Position numbers and translations under genes: made by a program. The notes under the pieces were generated by a model. The model did no database searches and was not told where the DNA came from. It worked only from the letters and a program-made list of their open reading frames with translations. A stretch of 64,000 bases of DNA from CAG-390 sp045546615 (lineage in GTDB: Bacteria > Bacillota > Clostridia > Oscillospirales > CAG-272), in assembly GCA_045546615.1 (NCBI GenBank), contig JAZQDD010000038.1:41417-105416 (forward strand), read 5' to 3'. This document shows positions 50,020 to 59,875 of this stretch, piece after piece (the first letter of the stretch is position 1; every line of letters begins with the position of its first letter).

Positions 50020-51291
50020 TCAAGCGTTCTTTTTCTTAAAAGCGTTCCATTTAGCAGATACTGCCAGACAAAGCACCACGCTGACTGCGGCAAGTACAGC
50101 CCACAAAAGCACAGCCATGCTCCAGCCACCCGCTTGTGCCACAAGCGCCACGGCATACGGAGAGAGCGCACCGCCAAGATACGTGAGAGCATTCAATACT
50201 CCCACAACACCGCTGACGCGACCTTCCTTCTTGAACGCACCGGGTATCCTTGTGATAAATATGTGGTTTGCTCCGTGCATACAGCCCGTTATAAGAGCCA
50301 TTAGCACGACTATGATGATAAAAGTCACGGTATTTACGTAATTGAGCAAGGGGATAATTATAAACGAGGCAAGCGCGCATACTCCAAATAGAATCGCGGA
50401 GCTTTTGCCGTCTGCGGGAAGTGCGTAGCATATCCGCTTTGAGATAAGAACGCACACAATACAAAAGACGGGAAGAATTGCTGTTGTAAGGATCGAAACA
50501 CTCGTGCCGAGTCCTCCGACCTCGGAAATGAAATCGGGCATCCATGCGGTAATACCGTCACGCAACAGACCGTGAATGAGGACTGTAGGGAGGAATACAA
50601 CAAGACCTGACTTGAGTATTATACGCAAGAGAGGCTCGGGAGCATTCGGGCGTGCGGGTGCGGCTTCGCCCTTCTGTGAAATGGTCTCTGCCTCCGCGCA
50701 CATCAGCTTGGGGACGAGGAATATCCAGCATCCCAGCGCAACAGCCGCCATGACAACAGGCAAGTAGAAGGCAAGCCGCCACTCGTTATTGAACACACGC
50801 AAGCAGACGGGGATAACAAGATAAACAAGCACGGTAGCCACCTGTGAGGAATTTGAAACGGCAACGCAAGTGTCGATATAGCCCTTTTCGTCGTAATTGG
50901 CGGAAATAATTCTGCCAAGCGGGGGACGTATCAAAGACTGGAAAAAGCCGTTGATTCCCCAAACGACAGCCATTATATATACCGACGGGTAGAGTATCGG
51001 CATAAGAAGATTGCAAAGCGCCGCGCCGCCAAGTCCAAGGCAAACAAGCGGAATGGGCTTTAATCTGTCACCGAGAACACCGCTGACAAGCTGACCAAGC
51101 CCATAGGTCACCGATGCGGCTGATATAGCTATACCAAGCTCTGCGACAAGCTCGGGGAATGAGAGAGCAAGTTCATCTGCAATAGCAAGACGTACAGCTA
51201 CATAATTTATTCTTGTAAGGTAACTCGTAAAATACGCAAAACAGCAAAAAAATGATAAAAGGCGCTGTTTTGCAGTCAAGTTGTTAGCCAT
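50020..51291 (-). CDS. Major facilitator transporter, organophosphate antiporter-like
   Basis: A 423-residue MFS protein with 12 predicted spans. The first loop GLGQLVSGVLGDRLKP is the MFS signature between spans 2 and 3. The opening KQRLLSFFCCFAYFTSYLTRINY and overall pattern resemble the GlpT/UhpT phosphate-ester antiporter group, but the substrate is not predictable. The ATG at 51291 has GGAGGATATT before it. It pairs with the GNAT gene. Confidence 0.85.
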   Translation of the reverse strand: MANNLTAKQRLLSFFCCFAYFTSYLTRINYVAVRLAIADELALSFPELVAELGIAISAASVTYGLGQLVSGVLGDRLKPIPLVCLGLGGAALCNLLMPILYPSVYIMAVVWGINGFFQSLIRPPLGRIISANYDEKGYIDTCVAVSNSSQVATVLVYLVIPVCLRVFNNEWRLAFYLPVVMAAVALGCWIFLVPKLMCAEAETISQKGEAAPARPNAPEPLLRIILKSGLVVFLPTVLIHGLLRDGITAWMPDFISEVGGLGTSVSILTTAILPVFCIVCVLISKRICYALPADGKSSAILFGVCALASFIIIPLLNYVNTVTFIIIVVLMALITGCMHGANHIFITRIPGAFKKEGRVSGVVGVLNALTYLGGALSPYAVALVAQAGGWSMAVLLWAVLAAVSVVLCLAVSAKWNAFKKKNA

Positions 51292-51369
51292 AATATCCTC
51301 CACAATAAGTTATATATATATTAAAGCACAAAGCGCAACGAATTTCAAGTTTTTTTGCAATATTTCGGT

Positions 51370-51404
51370 AAAATAAAAAGGAGCCGAAGCTCCTTTTTAT
51401 TTTA
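51370..51404 (-). terminator. Terminator after the DUF1385 gene
   Basis: AAAATAAAAAGGAGC and GCTCCTTTTTATTTT pair around a short CGAA loop. The stop codon of the leftward gene lies in the hairpin itself. Confidence 0.82.
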
Positions 51405-52574
51405 CCACGAGTCGCTGTTGTCGTTAGGTATAACCTCGTTCATAGCGGCTATAGCGCATTCTATCATATCATCGGTAGGCTCCTTGGTGGTTATGTGCTG
51501 GAGCCATACGCCTGGTGCTGAAATAACTCTTGTAAACAGATTATCATGTCTGCCCGCAAATTTGATAAGCTCGTAGCCTATACCCATAATAAGGGGCAAT
51601 GTGAGCAGTCCGATGCCCGTACGGATAACAACGTTAAGTACGCCGTTGTCAACGAATTTCGCAGGAATAAATATCGACACGAAAATGGAAACGAGAAGCA
51701 TAAGAATGAGGAACGAAGTGCCGCAACGGGGGTGGAAACGGCGCTGGTTGCGAACGTTTTCCACAGTAAGCTCAAGTCCCTGCTCATAGCAAAAAATAGT
51801 CTTATGCTCCGCGCCGTGATACATGAAGGTACGCTTGATATCCTTCATAAGCGAAACAGCCGCCATATATCCGACAAGGATAGCTATTTTTATAATTCCC
51901 GTAAAAGCACCGCGAAGAATGTTAAAGATATATCCGCTGCCGTTAAGAGAGGGCAGAAGGCGCGTAAGTCCTTCCCAGAGAGTTTCGGGAACGACCTTGA
52001 ACAGCACGAGAGAGAGTCCCAAAGCAAGAATAACGGAAACTATCATAATACCCGTCATGAGAGCGCTGCTCTCCTCTTTCTTTTCTTCCTTTGCGGCTTC
52101 CTTTTTTTCTTGCGTTTCTTCCTTATTTTCGGAAATTTCGTGGTCTTGCTCGTTTTCTGCCGAGGTTTGCTCAACTACGGCTTCTTCAGCGCTTTGCGGT
52201 GCTTCATCGACAATGATTCCTTTTTTAGCAAGCTTTGCGCGCTTTTTTGCTTCTTTCTTCTCTCGCTTTGCCTTTTCTTCCTCGGTCTCCTCGTTAAGAA
52301 GATCCTCAAGTCCCGAAAGCTCCGCGGAGCGCATCAGAGCCTTGTAGCCGCATACCATCGAGTCAGCAAAACCGAAAACACCGCGAAAAATGGGCCACTT
52401 GAAAAATCTCGGCCTTTTTGTTATGGTATTTTCATTAGTTTCAACTACTATCTCCCCATCGGTGTTTCTTACTGCCAGCGAGGTCTTTTTCGGTCCACGC
52501 ATCATAATGCCCTCAAGGAGAGCCTGTCCGCCGATAGAAGTCTTTTTTCTTATTTCACAAGTATTTTTACTCAT
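51402..52574 (-). CDS. DUF1385 membrane protein (YqhQ-like)
   Basis: A 390-residue membrane protein of the DUF1385 family. Conserved blocks are GGQALLEGIMMRGP near the start, MYHGAEHKTIFCYE (252-263) and RFHPRCGTSFL (279-289), with His and Cys residues that could bind metal. About four spans lie at 172-200, 222-242, 286-308 and near 318-335. Residues 91-169 are a highly charged Lys/Glu/Ala insertion that relatives such as B. subtilis YqhQ lack, which explains the extra length. Function unknown. Confidence 0.85.
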   Translation of the reverse strand: MSKNTCEIRKKTSIGGQALLEGIMMRGPKKTSLAVRNTDGEIVVETNENTITKRPRFFKWPIFRGVFGFADSMVCGYKALMRSAELSGLEDLLNEETEEEKAKREKKEAKKRAKLAKKGIIVDEAPQSAEEAVVEQTSAENEQDHEISENKEETQEKKEAAKEEKKEESSALMTGIMIVSVILALGLSLVLFKVVPETLWEGLTRLLPSLNGSGYIFNILRGAFTGIIKIAILVGYMAAVSLMKDIKRTFMYHGAEHKTIFCYEQGLELTVENVRNQRRFHPRCGTSFLILMLLVSIFVSIFIPAKFVDNGVLNVVIRTGIGLLTLPLIMGIGYELIKFAGRHDNLFTRVISAPGVWLQHITTKEPTDDMIECAIAAMNEVIPNDNSDSW

Positions 52575-52681
52575 TATAATATCACCGTTAAATTTATTAT
52601 ATTTAGTATATTATACCCTATATTTGTGAATATCGTGTGAACATATTTGATAATATAAATTATACTTTTTGCTTTTTTTAA

Positions 52682-52710
52682 TTGACAACGCTAAAAAAAT
52701 AATGTAAAAT
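52682..52710 (+). promoter_or_regulatory. Probable promoter for the transglutaminase-dockerin gene
   Basis: -35 TTGACA (52682-52687), 17-nt spacer, -10 TAAAAT (52705-52710), then CAAAGGAG before the ATG at 52746. Confidence 0.7.
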
Positions 52711-52745
52711 AACATATAAGAAAATATTCACAAAGGAGAACTGCC

Positions 52746-54380
52746 ATGTATGCTAAAAAGTATTTCAAACACATTGCATCTTTCTGTATGGCGATCGCGC
52801 TATTCTTTGGTGCACTCTGCATTTTTACCATTCCGAGCGCCGCTGCCGAGGATAGGATAGCTACCGCCGCCGAGCTCATTGCCGAAAAAGTCGACGCTTA
52901 CGCCGAAGAAATATCACTGTCCACATACAATCTCACCCCCGCCGAGCTTTCAGATGCTGTGGAAATGGTGGTTTACGAGCATCACGAGCTTTTCTTCCTT
53001 TCCCAGTCATGGAGCTACTACAAAAACTCCTCCACAGGCAAGGTCACAAAAATGGTTCCCGAATACCGCTATGACGTTGCTGACATTCCCGAAAAACGGG
53101 AAGAATACGTCGATCTCTTCAACTCCTTTGTCAGTTCTTGCAACATAATCTCATCCGACAGCGATTACGAGCGCGTGCTTGCCGTACACGATAATATGTG
53201 TGCCTCATTTTGCTACGATACTACCCTCGAAATCGACTGCACCTACGAGCTGTTAGTGCAAGGAAAGGGCGTTTGCGAGGCGCTGGCGATACTTTATGAA
53301 GCAGTGTTGACTCACCTCGGCATCGAATGCGATACTGTTATAAACCGCGCCGAAGCGCATTGCTGGAACGTTGTGAAGCTTGACGGCGAATGGTATCACC
53401 TTGACGTTACGTGGGCTGACCCGCTCACCTATGGAGGCGGTATTAACAACCATGATTACTTCCTTTTGAACGATACGGAGCTTGCCGCCCTTAACGCAAC
53501 TGACGGCGGTCATTCCTCGTGGTATCCCGCCATCAGCGCAACGGGTACGAAATATCAGAACGCATCCCTCTCCGAACATACGGTCTCTGTTCTGCAATAT
53601 GGTAACATATGGTACAGCCTTGACATAAGCGAAGGCAATATCGGCATATATGACATATCCGACTTCACATACGAGACAATCTACAACATAGGCGAAACAT
53701 GGACCAATCTTGAAAAGCCCGGATATTGTTGGACAAACGCCCTCACAGGATTTGCGCTCCGCAACAGCCGCCTGTACTTCAACACGCCAACCGAGATAAT
53801 GAGCATCGGAATCGAGAACCGCGACGTGCGCACGGAGCTTGCTCCCACGCTTAACGGCACAAATATCTACGGTTTTGATATGATTCTCGGTAATATCACT
53901 TACTACCACGGGACTTCTCCCAACAAACAGCAAACGGGAGTCACCGTACCCATCCCTACGCATCCTCCGGTAGAACCGCCCCGCCATTTTGTAATGTCGG
54001 ATACAACCACCGCCATCCTCGACGAGGATAGTGCTGTCATCTCCTTTAACGCCGTTACCTCGGTGGCAAATATCAAATCTCTCTTCCCTAACGAAAGCAT
54101 CACTGTGACCGATAAGAACGGTAATACGCTTACAAGCGGCAAAATAAGCACAGGTTGCGTAGTAACGTCGATGATCGACGGCACAAGCGCAAGCATTACC
54201 GTTGCGGTAATCGGTGACGTCAACGGCGACGGAGCTATTGACAGCGCAGATACGCTTGCTATTTCCGCAGGACTTGTCAGCGGACTTAATGTGTCTGCCG
54301 CCAACGCCGCAGACGTCAACCGCGACGGAGCGGCTACGACTGCCGACTTCCTGTATGCGGTCGCAATACTCAAATACTGA
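52746..54380 (+). CDS. Secreted transglutaminase-like protein with dockerin module
   Basis: A 544-residue exported protein. A signal peptide ends near SAAA-ED (residues 34-35). A transglutaminase-like domain follows (about 140-240) with Cys177 in GKGVCEAL, His205 in EAHCWNVV and Asp220 in YHLDVTWADP. Residues 280-400 look like a beta-rich repeat region. After a Pro/Thr linker and a small beta domain, the end (490-544) is a type I dockerin: GDVNGDGAIDSADTLA and ADVNRDGAATTADFLYA are its two calcium loops. Dockerins bind cohesins on scaffoldins or the cell surface; no cohesin is in the window. The target of the papain-like domain is unknown. Confidence 0.87.
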   Translation: MYAKKYFKHIASFCMAIALFFGALCIFTIPSAAAEDRIATAAELIAEKVDAYAEEISLSTYNLTPAELSDAVEMVVYEHHELFFLSQSWSYYKNSSTGKVTKMVPEYRYDVADIPEKREEYVDLFNSFVSSCNIISSDSDYERVLAVHDNMCASFCYDTTLEIDCTYELLVQGKGVCEALAILYEAVLTHLGIECDTVINRAEAHCWNVVKLDGEWYHLDVTWADPLTYGGGINNHDYFLLNDTELAALNATDGGHSSWYPAISATGTKYQNASLSEHTVSVLQYGNIWYSLDISEGNIGIYDISDFTYETIYNIGETWTNLEKPGYCWTNALTGFALRNSRLYFNTPTEIMSIGIENRDVRTELAPTLNGTNIYGFDMILGNITYYHGTSPNKQQTGVTVPIPTHPPVEPPRHFVMSDTTTAILDEDSAVISFNAVTSVANIKSLFPNESITVTDKNGNTLTSGKISTGCVVTSMIDGTSASITVAVIGDVNGDGAIDSADTLAISAGLVSGLNVSAANAADVNRDGAATTADFLYAVAILKY

Positions 54381-54387
54381 ATATAAT

Positions 54388-54421
54388 AAAAAGCAGAGAA
54401 TGAAAAAATTCTCTGCTTTTT
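54388..54421. terminator. Bidirectional terminator before the prs-like gene
   Basis: AAAAAGCAGAGAA and TTCTCTGCTTTTT form a 13-bp stem with an 8-nt loop, placed between convergent genes. Confidence 0.88.
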
Positions 54422-54430
54422 GTTGCTTTA

Positions 54431-55585
54431 TCAGACTTTCTTTGAATCTGTTCCAAAATCAATGCTCATCTGTCCGCCAAGCTCTGCCTTATGGCGATCC
54501 ACGAGGTTGTGGATCTTCTTGACGGGATCGATAAGCACGCTTATCGATTCATCGTGATTGAGGGTATCAATAATGTACGAAACGTATTTACACATATTTA
54601 CGCTGACATGCCAAGGACGGCTTGCAAGCTCGGGGTCGCCATAAACGAGGTTGGTGGTGAATATCTTGTCGATAAGTCCATCCTCGTAAGCCTTGTCAAA
54701 CTTTTCAAATCCGTTGGTGAAAAGACCGAAGGTGGCAAAATTGAACACTCGCTTTGCGCCCCTCTTCTTTATCTGGCGAGCAACGTCAAAGAGGGATTCG
54801 CCCGATGCTATCATATCGTCTATGATGATGGCGTCCTTACCCAAAAGGTCATTTCCGAGATACTCGTGAGCGACGATGGGGTTTCTGCCATTTTCCACTC
54901 TGGAATAATCACGGCGCTTGTAGAACATACCAACGTCAATTCCGAGTATGGAGCTGATATACGTGCTTCTGCCCATTGCACCCTCGTCGGGAGAAATTAT
55001 CATAAGCTGATCTTTGTCAAAGGCTATATCGGGAACTTCGCGAACGAGCGCCTTTACCATCTGATAGGTGGGGCGGTAGTTATCAAATCCCGAAAGAGGA
55101 ATAGCGTTCTGCACTCTGTCATCGTGAGCATCAAAGGTGATAAAGTTCTTTACGCCGTAGAACTCAAGCTCACGGAGCATCATAGCGCAGTCAAGCGACT
55201 CACGCATTGATCTCTTGTGCTGTCTACCCTCGTAAAGCATGGGCATGATCACCGAAATTCTTCTCGCCTTGCCCTCGATAGCACCGACTATTCTTTTAAG
55301 ATCCGCGTAATGCTCATCGGGTGTCATCGGTATCTCCGTGCCACGGAGCTTATAAGTTACGCCATAATTAAAGATATCGCAAATGATGAAGATATCGAGT
55401 CCGCGAACGGATTGGTGGAGCAAGCCCTTGCCTTCACCGCTACCGAAACGAGGACACTCGGCAGAAACCAAAAAGCTCTTATCAGTGCCGCGGCTTCTCC
55501 TTATGTAATTGTCAACCTGTTCAACGAAATGCTCGCATCCGCGCATTCCGATAATACCAAGATCACCGTAAACCAGTTCTTTCAT
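54431..55585 (-). CDS. prs: Ribose-phosphate pyrophosphokinase, long form
   Basis: Makes PRPP from ribose 5-phosphate and ATP. The 384-residue protein is longer than the usual 310-320 because of an N-terminal block and internal inserts. The PRPP loop is AIIIDDMIASGES, the ATP-site His is in FDAHDDRVQNAI, and flexible-loop Lys/Arg lie in KRRDYSRVENGRN. The ATG at 55585 is set by the promoter, whose -10 begins at 55616; an ORF start at 55615 would lie before the transcript. This long type is typical of Clostridia. Confidence 0.88.
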   Translation of the reverse strand: MKELVYGDLGIIGMRGCEHFVEQVDNYIRRSRGTDKSFLVSAECPRFGSGEGKGLLHQSVRGLDIFIICDIFNYGVTYKLRGTEIPMTPDEHYADLKRIVGAIEGKARRISVIMPMLYEGRQHKRSMRESLDCAMMLRELEFYGVKNFITFDAHDDRVQNAIPLSGFDNYRPTYQMVKALVREVPDIAFDKDQLMIISPDEGAMGRSTYISSILGIDVGMFYKRRDYSRVENGRNPIVAHEYLGNDLLGKDAIIIDDMIASGESLFDVARQIKKRGAKRVFNFATFGLFTNGFEKFDKAYEDGLIDKIFTTNLVYGDPELASRPWHVSVNMCKYVSYIIDTLNHDESISVLIDPVKKIHNLVDRHKAELGGQMSIDFGTDSKKV

Positions 55586-55615
55586 ACTTTCCCCCAAGAA
55601 AACATTTATAGACAT

Positions 55616-55644
55616 ATTATAACATAAAACAACAATATATGCAA
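55616..55644 (-). promoter_or_regulatory. Sigma-A promoter for the prs-like gene
   Basis: Minus-strand -35 TTGCAT (55639-55644), 17-nt spacer, -10 TATAAT (55616-55621). Confidence 0.78.
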
Positions 55645-55725
55645 ATGTTTTTTTGCAATATTTTTGACAGTATTGTTTTTTTGTTAAAACACCTAAATAA
55701 ATATGGCATTATGCCCAAGTTTTTA

Positions 55726-58122
55726 TCATTTTAGTTCAACCACGGTAACGCCGCCGTCACCCTCGCCATACTGTCCGATGCGGTATGATGCAATGCGCCC
55801 GTCGCCCTTCAACATTCTCCAAAGCGATGCCTTGAGAGCACCCGTACCCTTTCCGTGAATAAGGCGCACGGTGTGCAGCCCCGCGAACATCACCTCGTCA
55901 AGATATTTGTCAACGGCAAGCCATGCCTCATCCCCCGTCATTCCGCGCAGGTCTATCTCGTCGGAGCAACTGCGGCTGACTACGGTTTTCCTGAATTCCG
56001 CAACAGGGCGCTTTTCGCCTTGAGAATTCGTAACGGTGACCACGTCATCCATCAGTTTGAGATTCTTTATCTTGGTCTTGGTGCGTATACTGCCCGTCTG
56101 AACGCTGACGTTGCCCGAACGGTCGGGGTCTGCAAGGAGAACTCCCTCCTGCTTTACGTTCATAAGATATACAGCATCACCCTTGCGAAATGGGCGCGAT
56201 GGGGTGTATTCCTCATCCGTTCCCTCGTCCACGGGGTTGAATTTATCCTCATTTTCTTTCATGTGCTCGCGTATGCGGCGGCGCGTTTCGGCGAGCTCCT
56301 CGGCAAGCCTGTCGCTGTCCTTTGCCTTTTTCGCCTTTTCAAGCTGTGCAAGCACAAATTCGCTTGATATTTTTGCGCCCTCTATCATGGTTGCCGCCTT
56401 CTTCGATGCCGCCTCGAGCTGACGCTCGGACTCCTCGAGATTACGGCGCAGCTTCGCCTCCGCCTCGCGCTTAAAACGTTCGTATTCTGCACGCAGGGAC
56501 TCCGTCTCGGTTTTTTTAGCCTCCATTTCGATTCTGGCAGCTTCAAGCTTGTCTATAACGTCCTCAAAGCGGCGGTCATCGGAACTGACAGCTTCGCTCG
56601 CGCGGTCGATGATATGCATCGGCAGACCGAGGCGCTGTGATATTGCGAAAGCATTTGATCTACCGGGTGTGCCTATAGTGAGCTTGTACGTAGGGCGCAG
56701 AGTCTCCACGTTGAACTCACATGACGCATTCGTAACACCCTTGGTATTAAGCGCATAAGATTTAAGCTCGGCATAATGTGTTGTAGCGGCGCAGAGCGCA
56801 CCCGCCTCCCTGACCTCGCTGATGATGGCGATAGCAAGCGCCGCACCTTCGATGGGGTCCGTTCCCACGCCAAGCTCGTCAAAAAGCACGAGAGCATCGG
56901 GGGCAAGGTCGTTGACGATCGACACGATATTTACCATGTGGGACGAGAACGTGGAGAGCGATTGCTCAATGCTCTGCTCGTCACCAAGGTCGACAAGAAC
57001 TCTGCCGAAAACGCCCACCGTGGAGCTATCGTCCGCAGGAATATGAAGTCCCGATTGCGCCATGATGGTAAATAGTCCCAAGGTTTTAAGCGTTACGGTC
57101 TTACCGCCCGTATTGGGGCCGGTGATAACGAGCGTATCAAAACCGTCACCGAGATGAACGTTTACGGGGACGACCTTCTCCTTCGGTATGAGCGGATGTC
57201 TGGCACGGCGAAGGTCAATAACACGCTCGTCGCACGAAATGGCAGGCTGTGCGCCGTCCATTTTCTCGGAAAGCTCGCCGCACGCGAAAACGAAGGCAAG
57301 CTCGTCAATATTGTCAGCGTTATATAGGAGAGTCTCCGATATTCTCGCAACGTCAGAGGAAAGCTCGTAGAGTATTTTTTCTATCTCATGCGCTTCCTTG
57401 GCTTCCAGCTCGCGCAGGGCGTTGTTCGCATCAACTACCGCCATCGGCTCAACGAAAATAGTAGCTCCCGAGGCGGAAGTGTCATGCACAAGGCCCTTTA
57501 CGTCATTTCTGCACTCTGCTCTCACGGGGATAACGTATCTGCCGTTGCGTATCGTAACTATGTTTTCCTGCAAATATTTGGAATACGCACCGCTCGTGTA
57601 TTTTGAAAGAAGATCCTTTATCTTTGCCGCAGTCGCGCGTATCTTTCGGCGCACGTCTCCAAGTGCGGGGCTTGCATCGTCGGCAATAAGCTCGTCGGAT
57701 ATTATAGCGCGCAGTATCTTGTCCTCGAGCTTGCGGTCGGGCAAAAGCCGTTCAAACACCTCGTCAAGAACCGTTTCGTAAGTACGGTTGACACGGCTGT
57801 AATCAAGCAAACTGCGGCAGGTGCGCAGGACGTTTGCCACGTCAAGAAGCTCGCGCGGAGTAAGCGCCGCGCCCTTGTTTGCTCTGTCACAATGCTCGCT
57901 TATATTCTTGATAGAGCCAAAGGGGGGCATTCCCTTATCCGAAGCAAGCCGCTTGGCGTCCGTAGTGCGCCTCTGTAATCGCAAAACACGCTCGGCATCA
58001 GACTCGGGCATGAGCGAAAGAGCCGCCGCCCTTGCGCCCTCCGTACGCGCAAGCTCCGAAAGCATCTGCCGTATTTTATCAAATTCAAGTGTTGCTATCG
58101 TTTTTTCTGGTAGATACATCAT
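55726..58122 (-). CDS. mutS2: Endonuclease MutS2
   Basis: A 798-residue MutS2. A coiled N-terminal core leads to the ATPase with Walker A TGPNTGGKTVTLKTLG and Walker B LVLFDELGVGTDP, a long charged coiled coil (about 520-640), a KOW-like stretch, and a C-terminal Smr nuclease domain (DEIDLRGMTGDEAW, LIHGKGTGALK). It acts in recombination control or ribosome rescue in other Bacillota, not mismatch repair. Two ATGs (58122, 58119) are equal candidates. It overlaps recO by 38 nt. Confidence 0.95.
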   Translation of the reverse strand: MMYLPEKTIATLEFDKIRQMLSELARTEGARAAALSLMPESDAERVLRLQRRTTDAKRLASDKGMPPFGSIKNISEHCDRANKGAALTPRELLDVANVLRTCRSLLDYSRVNRTYETVLDEVFERLLPDRKLEDKILRAIISDELIADDASPALGDVRRKIRATAAKIKDLLSKYTSGAYSKYLQENIVTIRNGRYVIPVRAECRNDVKGLVHDTSASGATIFVEPMAVVDANNALRELEAKEAHEIEKILYELSSDVARISETLLYNADNIDELAFVFACGELSEKMDGAQPAISCDERVIDLRRARHPLIPKEKVVPVNVHLGDGFDTLVITGPNTGGKTVTLKTLGLFTIMAQSGLHIPADDSSTVGVFGRVLVDLGDEQSIEQSLSTFSSHMVNIVSIVNDLAPDALVLFDELGVGTDPIEGAALAIAIISEVREAGALCAATTHYAELKSYALNTKGVTNASCEFNVETLRPTYKLTIGTPGRSNAFAISQRLGLPMHIIDRASEAVSSDDRRFEDVIDKLEAARIEMEAKKTETESLRAEYERFKREAEAKLRRNLEESERQLEAASKKAATMIEGAKISSEFVLAQLEKAKKAKDSDRLAEELAETRRRIREHMKENEDKFNPVDEGTDEEYTPSRPFRKGDAVYLMNVKQEGVLLADPDRSGNVSVQTGSIRTKTKIKNLKLMDDVVTVTNSQGEKRPVAEFRKTVVSRSCSDEIDLRGMTGDEAWLAVDKYLDEVMFAGLHTVRLIHGKGTGALKASLWRMLKGDGRIASYRIGQYGEGDGGVTVVELK

Positions 58123-58954
58123 TTTCCTGACCTGTTTTTGTTTTTTTAGCGAGCTTTTCAAGCTCGTGATACTGATTTAGCGAGGAAAATCCACGCTCAA
58201 GGTGGTTTAAAATATAGCTCTCGCAGACATCAAAAAGCGCCTGTGCCGCGCCACCGCTTATCTCAAAAGCAAGCAAACGCTTCAGCGGTGCTTCCGCTAT
58301 GTACCGCATTGCCGCAAGCGCTCCCGACGGAAGCGGCAAAAGTATGCGCCGAGTGCCGAATGCATCGGCAACCGTATCACCGTCAACAGCGCCCTCACCA
58401 CCGCTTGCGATGCATTTTGAACATTTGAGCGAGCCGTTCATTACGTCAAGATAAACGGCATCCGCCCTCGTTGTGCCGCAGACTGCGCAGGCTGACAGCT
58501 CGGGCAGATACCCTGCATCCACCGCCGCGCGGAGTTCAAAAGCCGCCTTTATCTTTTTTTGTTCATACCGTCCGCTATTGAGTGCGAAAAATGTGTTGAG
58601 CGCAAGTCGGAGAACATTCTCCGCGGGAACGTTCTCACCGCTTAATTCATAGCAAACGTCTGCGATATATTGCGAAATATAGAGCGTTTCTATATCCCTC
58701 TCAAGCTCGGGAAACCCCTCGATAACAGAGGCATCACGCACCCAGATGAAATCCCCCTTGCGGTGAAGCTCGAAATTGGAATACGCAAACGCCCGCGCGG
58801 GAGCAAGGATGCGGCTGCGAACCGAGCGCGCACCTTTCGCAATAACGGTCATCCTGCCGTACTCAGCGGATAGCAGAGTGAGGAGCTTATCATGCTCGCC
58901 GTGCGGCAATGTCCTGATAACGAGGGCATCTACGCTGATATCCCGAACTGCCAT
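58085..58954 (-). CDS. recO: DNA repair protein RecO
   Basis: A 289-residue RecFOR-pathway protein that loads RecA. The N-terminal OB fold contains ALVIRTLPHGEHDKLLTLLSAEYGRMTVIAKGARS; the C-terminal part has a four-Cys zinc site (CAVCG and CSKC). The tail is Lys/Thr-rich and runs into mutS2. It starts 22 nt after era. Confidence 0.95.
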   Translation of the reverse strand: MAVRDISVDALVIRTLPHGEHDKLLTLLSAEYGRMTVIAKGARSVRSRILAPARAFAYSNFELHRKGDFIWVRDASVIEGFPELERDIETLYISQYIADVCYELSGENVPAENVLRLALNTFFALNSGRYEQKKIKAAFELRAAVDAGYLPELSACAVCGTTRADAVYLDVMNGSLKCSKCIASGGEGAVDGDTVADAFGTRRILLPLPSGALAAMRYIAEAPLKRLLAFEISGGAAQALFDVCESYILNHLERGFSSLNQYHELEKLAKKTKTGQENDVSTRKNDSNT

Positions 58955-58975
58955 ATCCCCACTCCCTTCGTAAAA

Positions 58976-59872
58976 TTATTCGTTAATATCTTTTTTGTTG
59001 TAGCCGAAATTGCTGACAAGACCTGCGCTGTCGCGCCAATTTTCCTTGACCTTTACCCAAAGGTCAAGATAGATTTTAGTTCCCGTAACCTTCTCAAGCT
59101 CCTGTCTTGAGTACGAGCCGACTTTTTTAAGTATCTCGCCGCCCTTGCCTATAATAATGCGCTTGTGAGAAGCTCTCTCGCACATTATCTCGGCGCGGAT
59201 GCGTGTAAGTCCGCCCTCCTCCGTGTATTCCTCGATAACTACGGCTATGCCGTGCGGTACTTCGCGGTCAAGTGCGCGAAGGAGCTTTTCGCGGATTATT
59301 TCGGACGCATATTGTCTCATAGGCTGGTCGGTAACGGCATCGTCGGGGAAGAACCACTCTGACTCGCGCAAAAACTGTGAAAGCTCGTCCATAACCTCGT
59401 CCACATGATTGCCCGAACGAGCCGAGATCGGCACAACGGCATCAAAATCATGTATTTCAGCGTAAGCGGCAATAGTCTCGGCTATTATCTCGCGGCGGTA
59501 TGTGTCTATCTTATTAAGCACGAGTACGCAGGGCGTGCCGCTTTTTTTCAGATACTCCACAACTTCCTTTTCAATATGTGACACGCTCCTGCCCGCATCA
59601 ACGACGAGAAGCACCACATCTCCCTGCTGCATACCTGCCGTGGCGGCGTTAGCCATATAATCGCCAAGGCGGTTTTGCGGACGGTGGATACCGGGCGTGT
59701 CAAAGAAAACAAACTGATCCTCACCCTTGGTAAGTATGCCCCTGATGCAGTTACGGGTAGTCTGCGGCTTATTGGAAACGATTGCCACCTTTTCACCGAG
59801 GATGCAATTCATGAGCGTAGATTTACCAACATTCGGTCTGCCTACGATAGATATAAAAACTGTCTTTTTCAT
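58976..59872 (-). CDS. era: GTPase Era
   Basis: A 298-residue GTPase for 30S assembly. G1 is GRPNVGKSTLMN, G3 DTPGIHRP, G4 NKID. The C-terminal KH domain contains IRAEIMCERASHKRIIIGKGGEILKKVG. It follows ybeY by 3 nt; both act on 16S rRNA 3' maturation. Confidence 0.97.
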   Translation of the reverse strand: MKKTVFISIVGRPNVGKSTLMNCILGEKVAIVSNKPQTTRNCIRGILTKGEDQFVFFDTPGIHRPQNRLGDYMANAATAGMQQGDVVLLVVDAGRSVSHIEKEVVEYLKKSGTPCVLVLNKIDTYRREIIAETIAAYAEIHDFDAVVPISARSGNHVDEVMDELSQFLRESEWFFPDDAVTDQPMRQYASEIIREKLLRALDREVPHGIAVVIEEYTEEGGLTRIRAEIMCERASHKRIIIGKGGEILKKVGSYSRQELEKVTGTKIYLDLWVKVKENWRDSAGLVSNFGYNKKDINE

Positions 59873-59875
59873 TTA

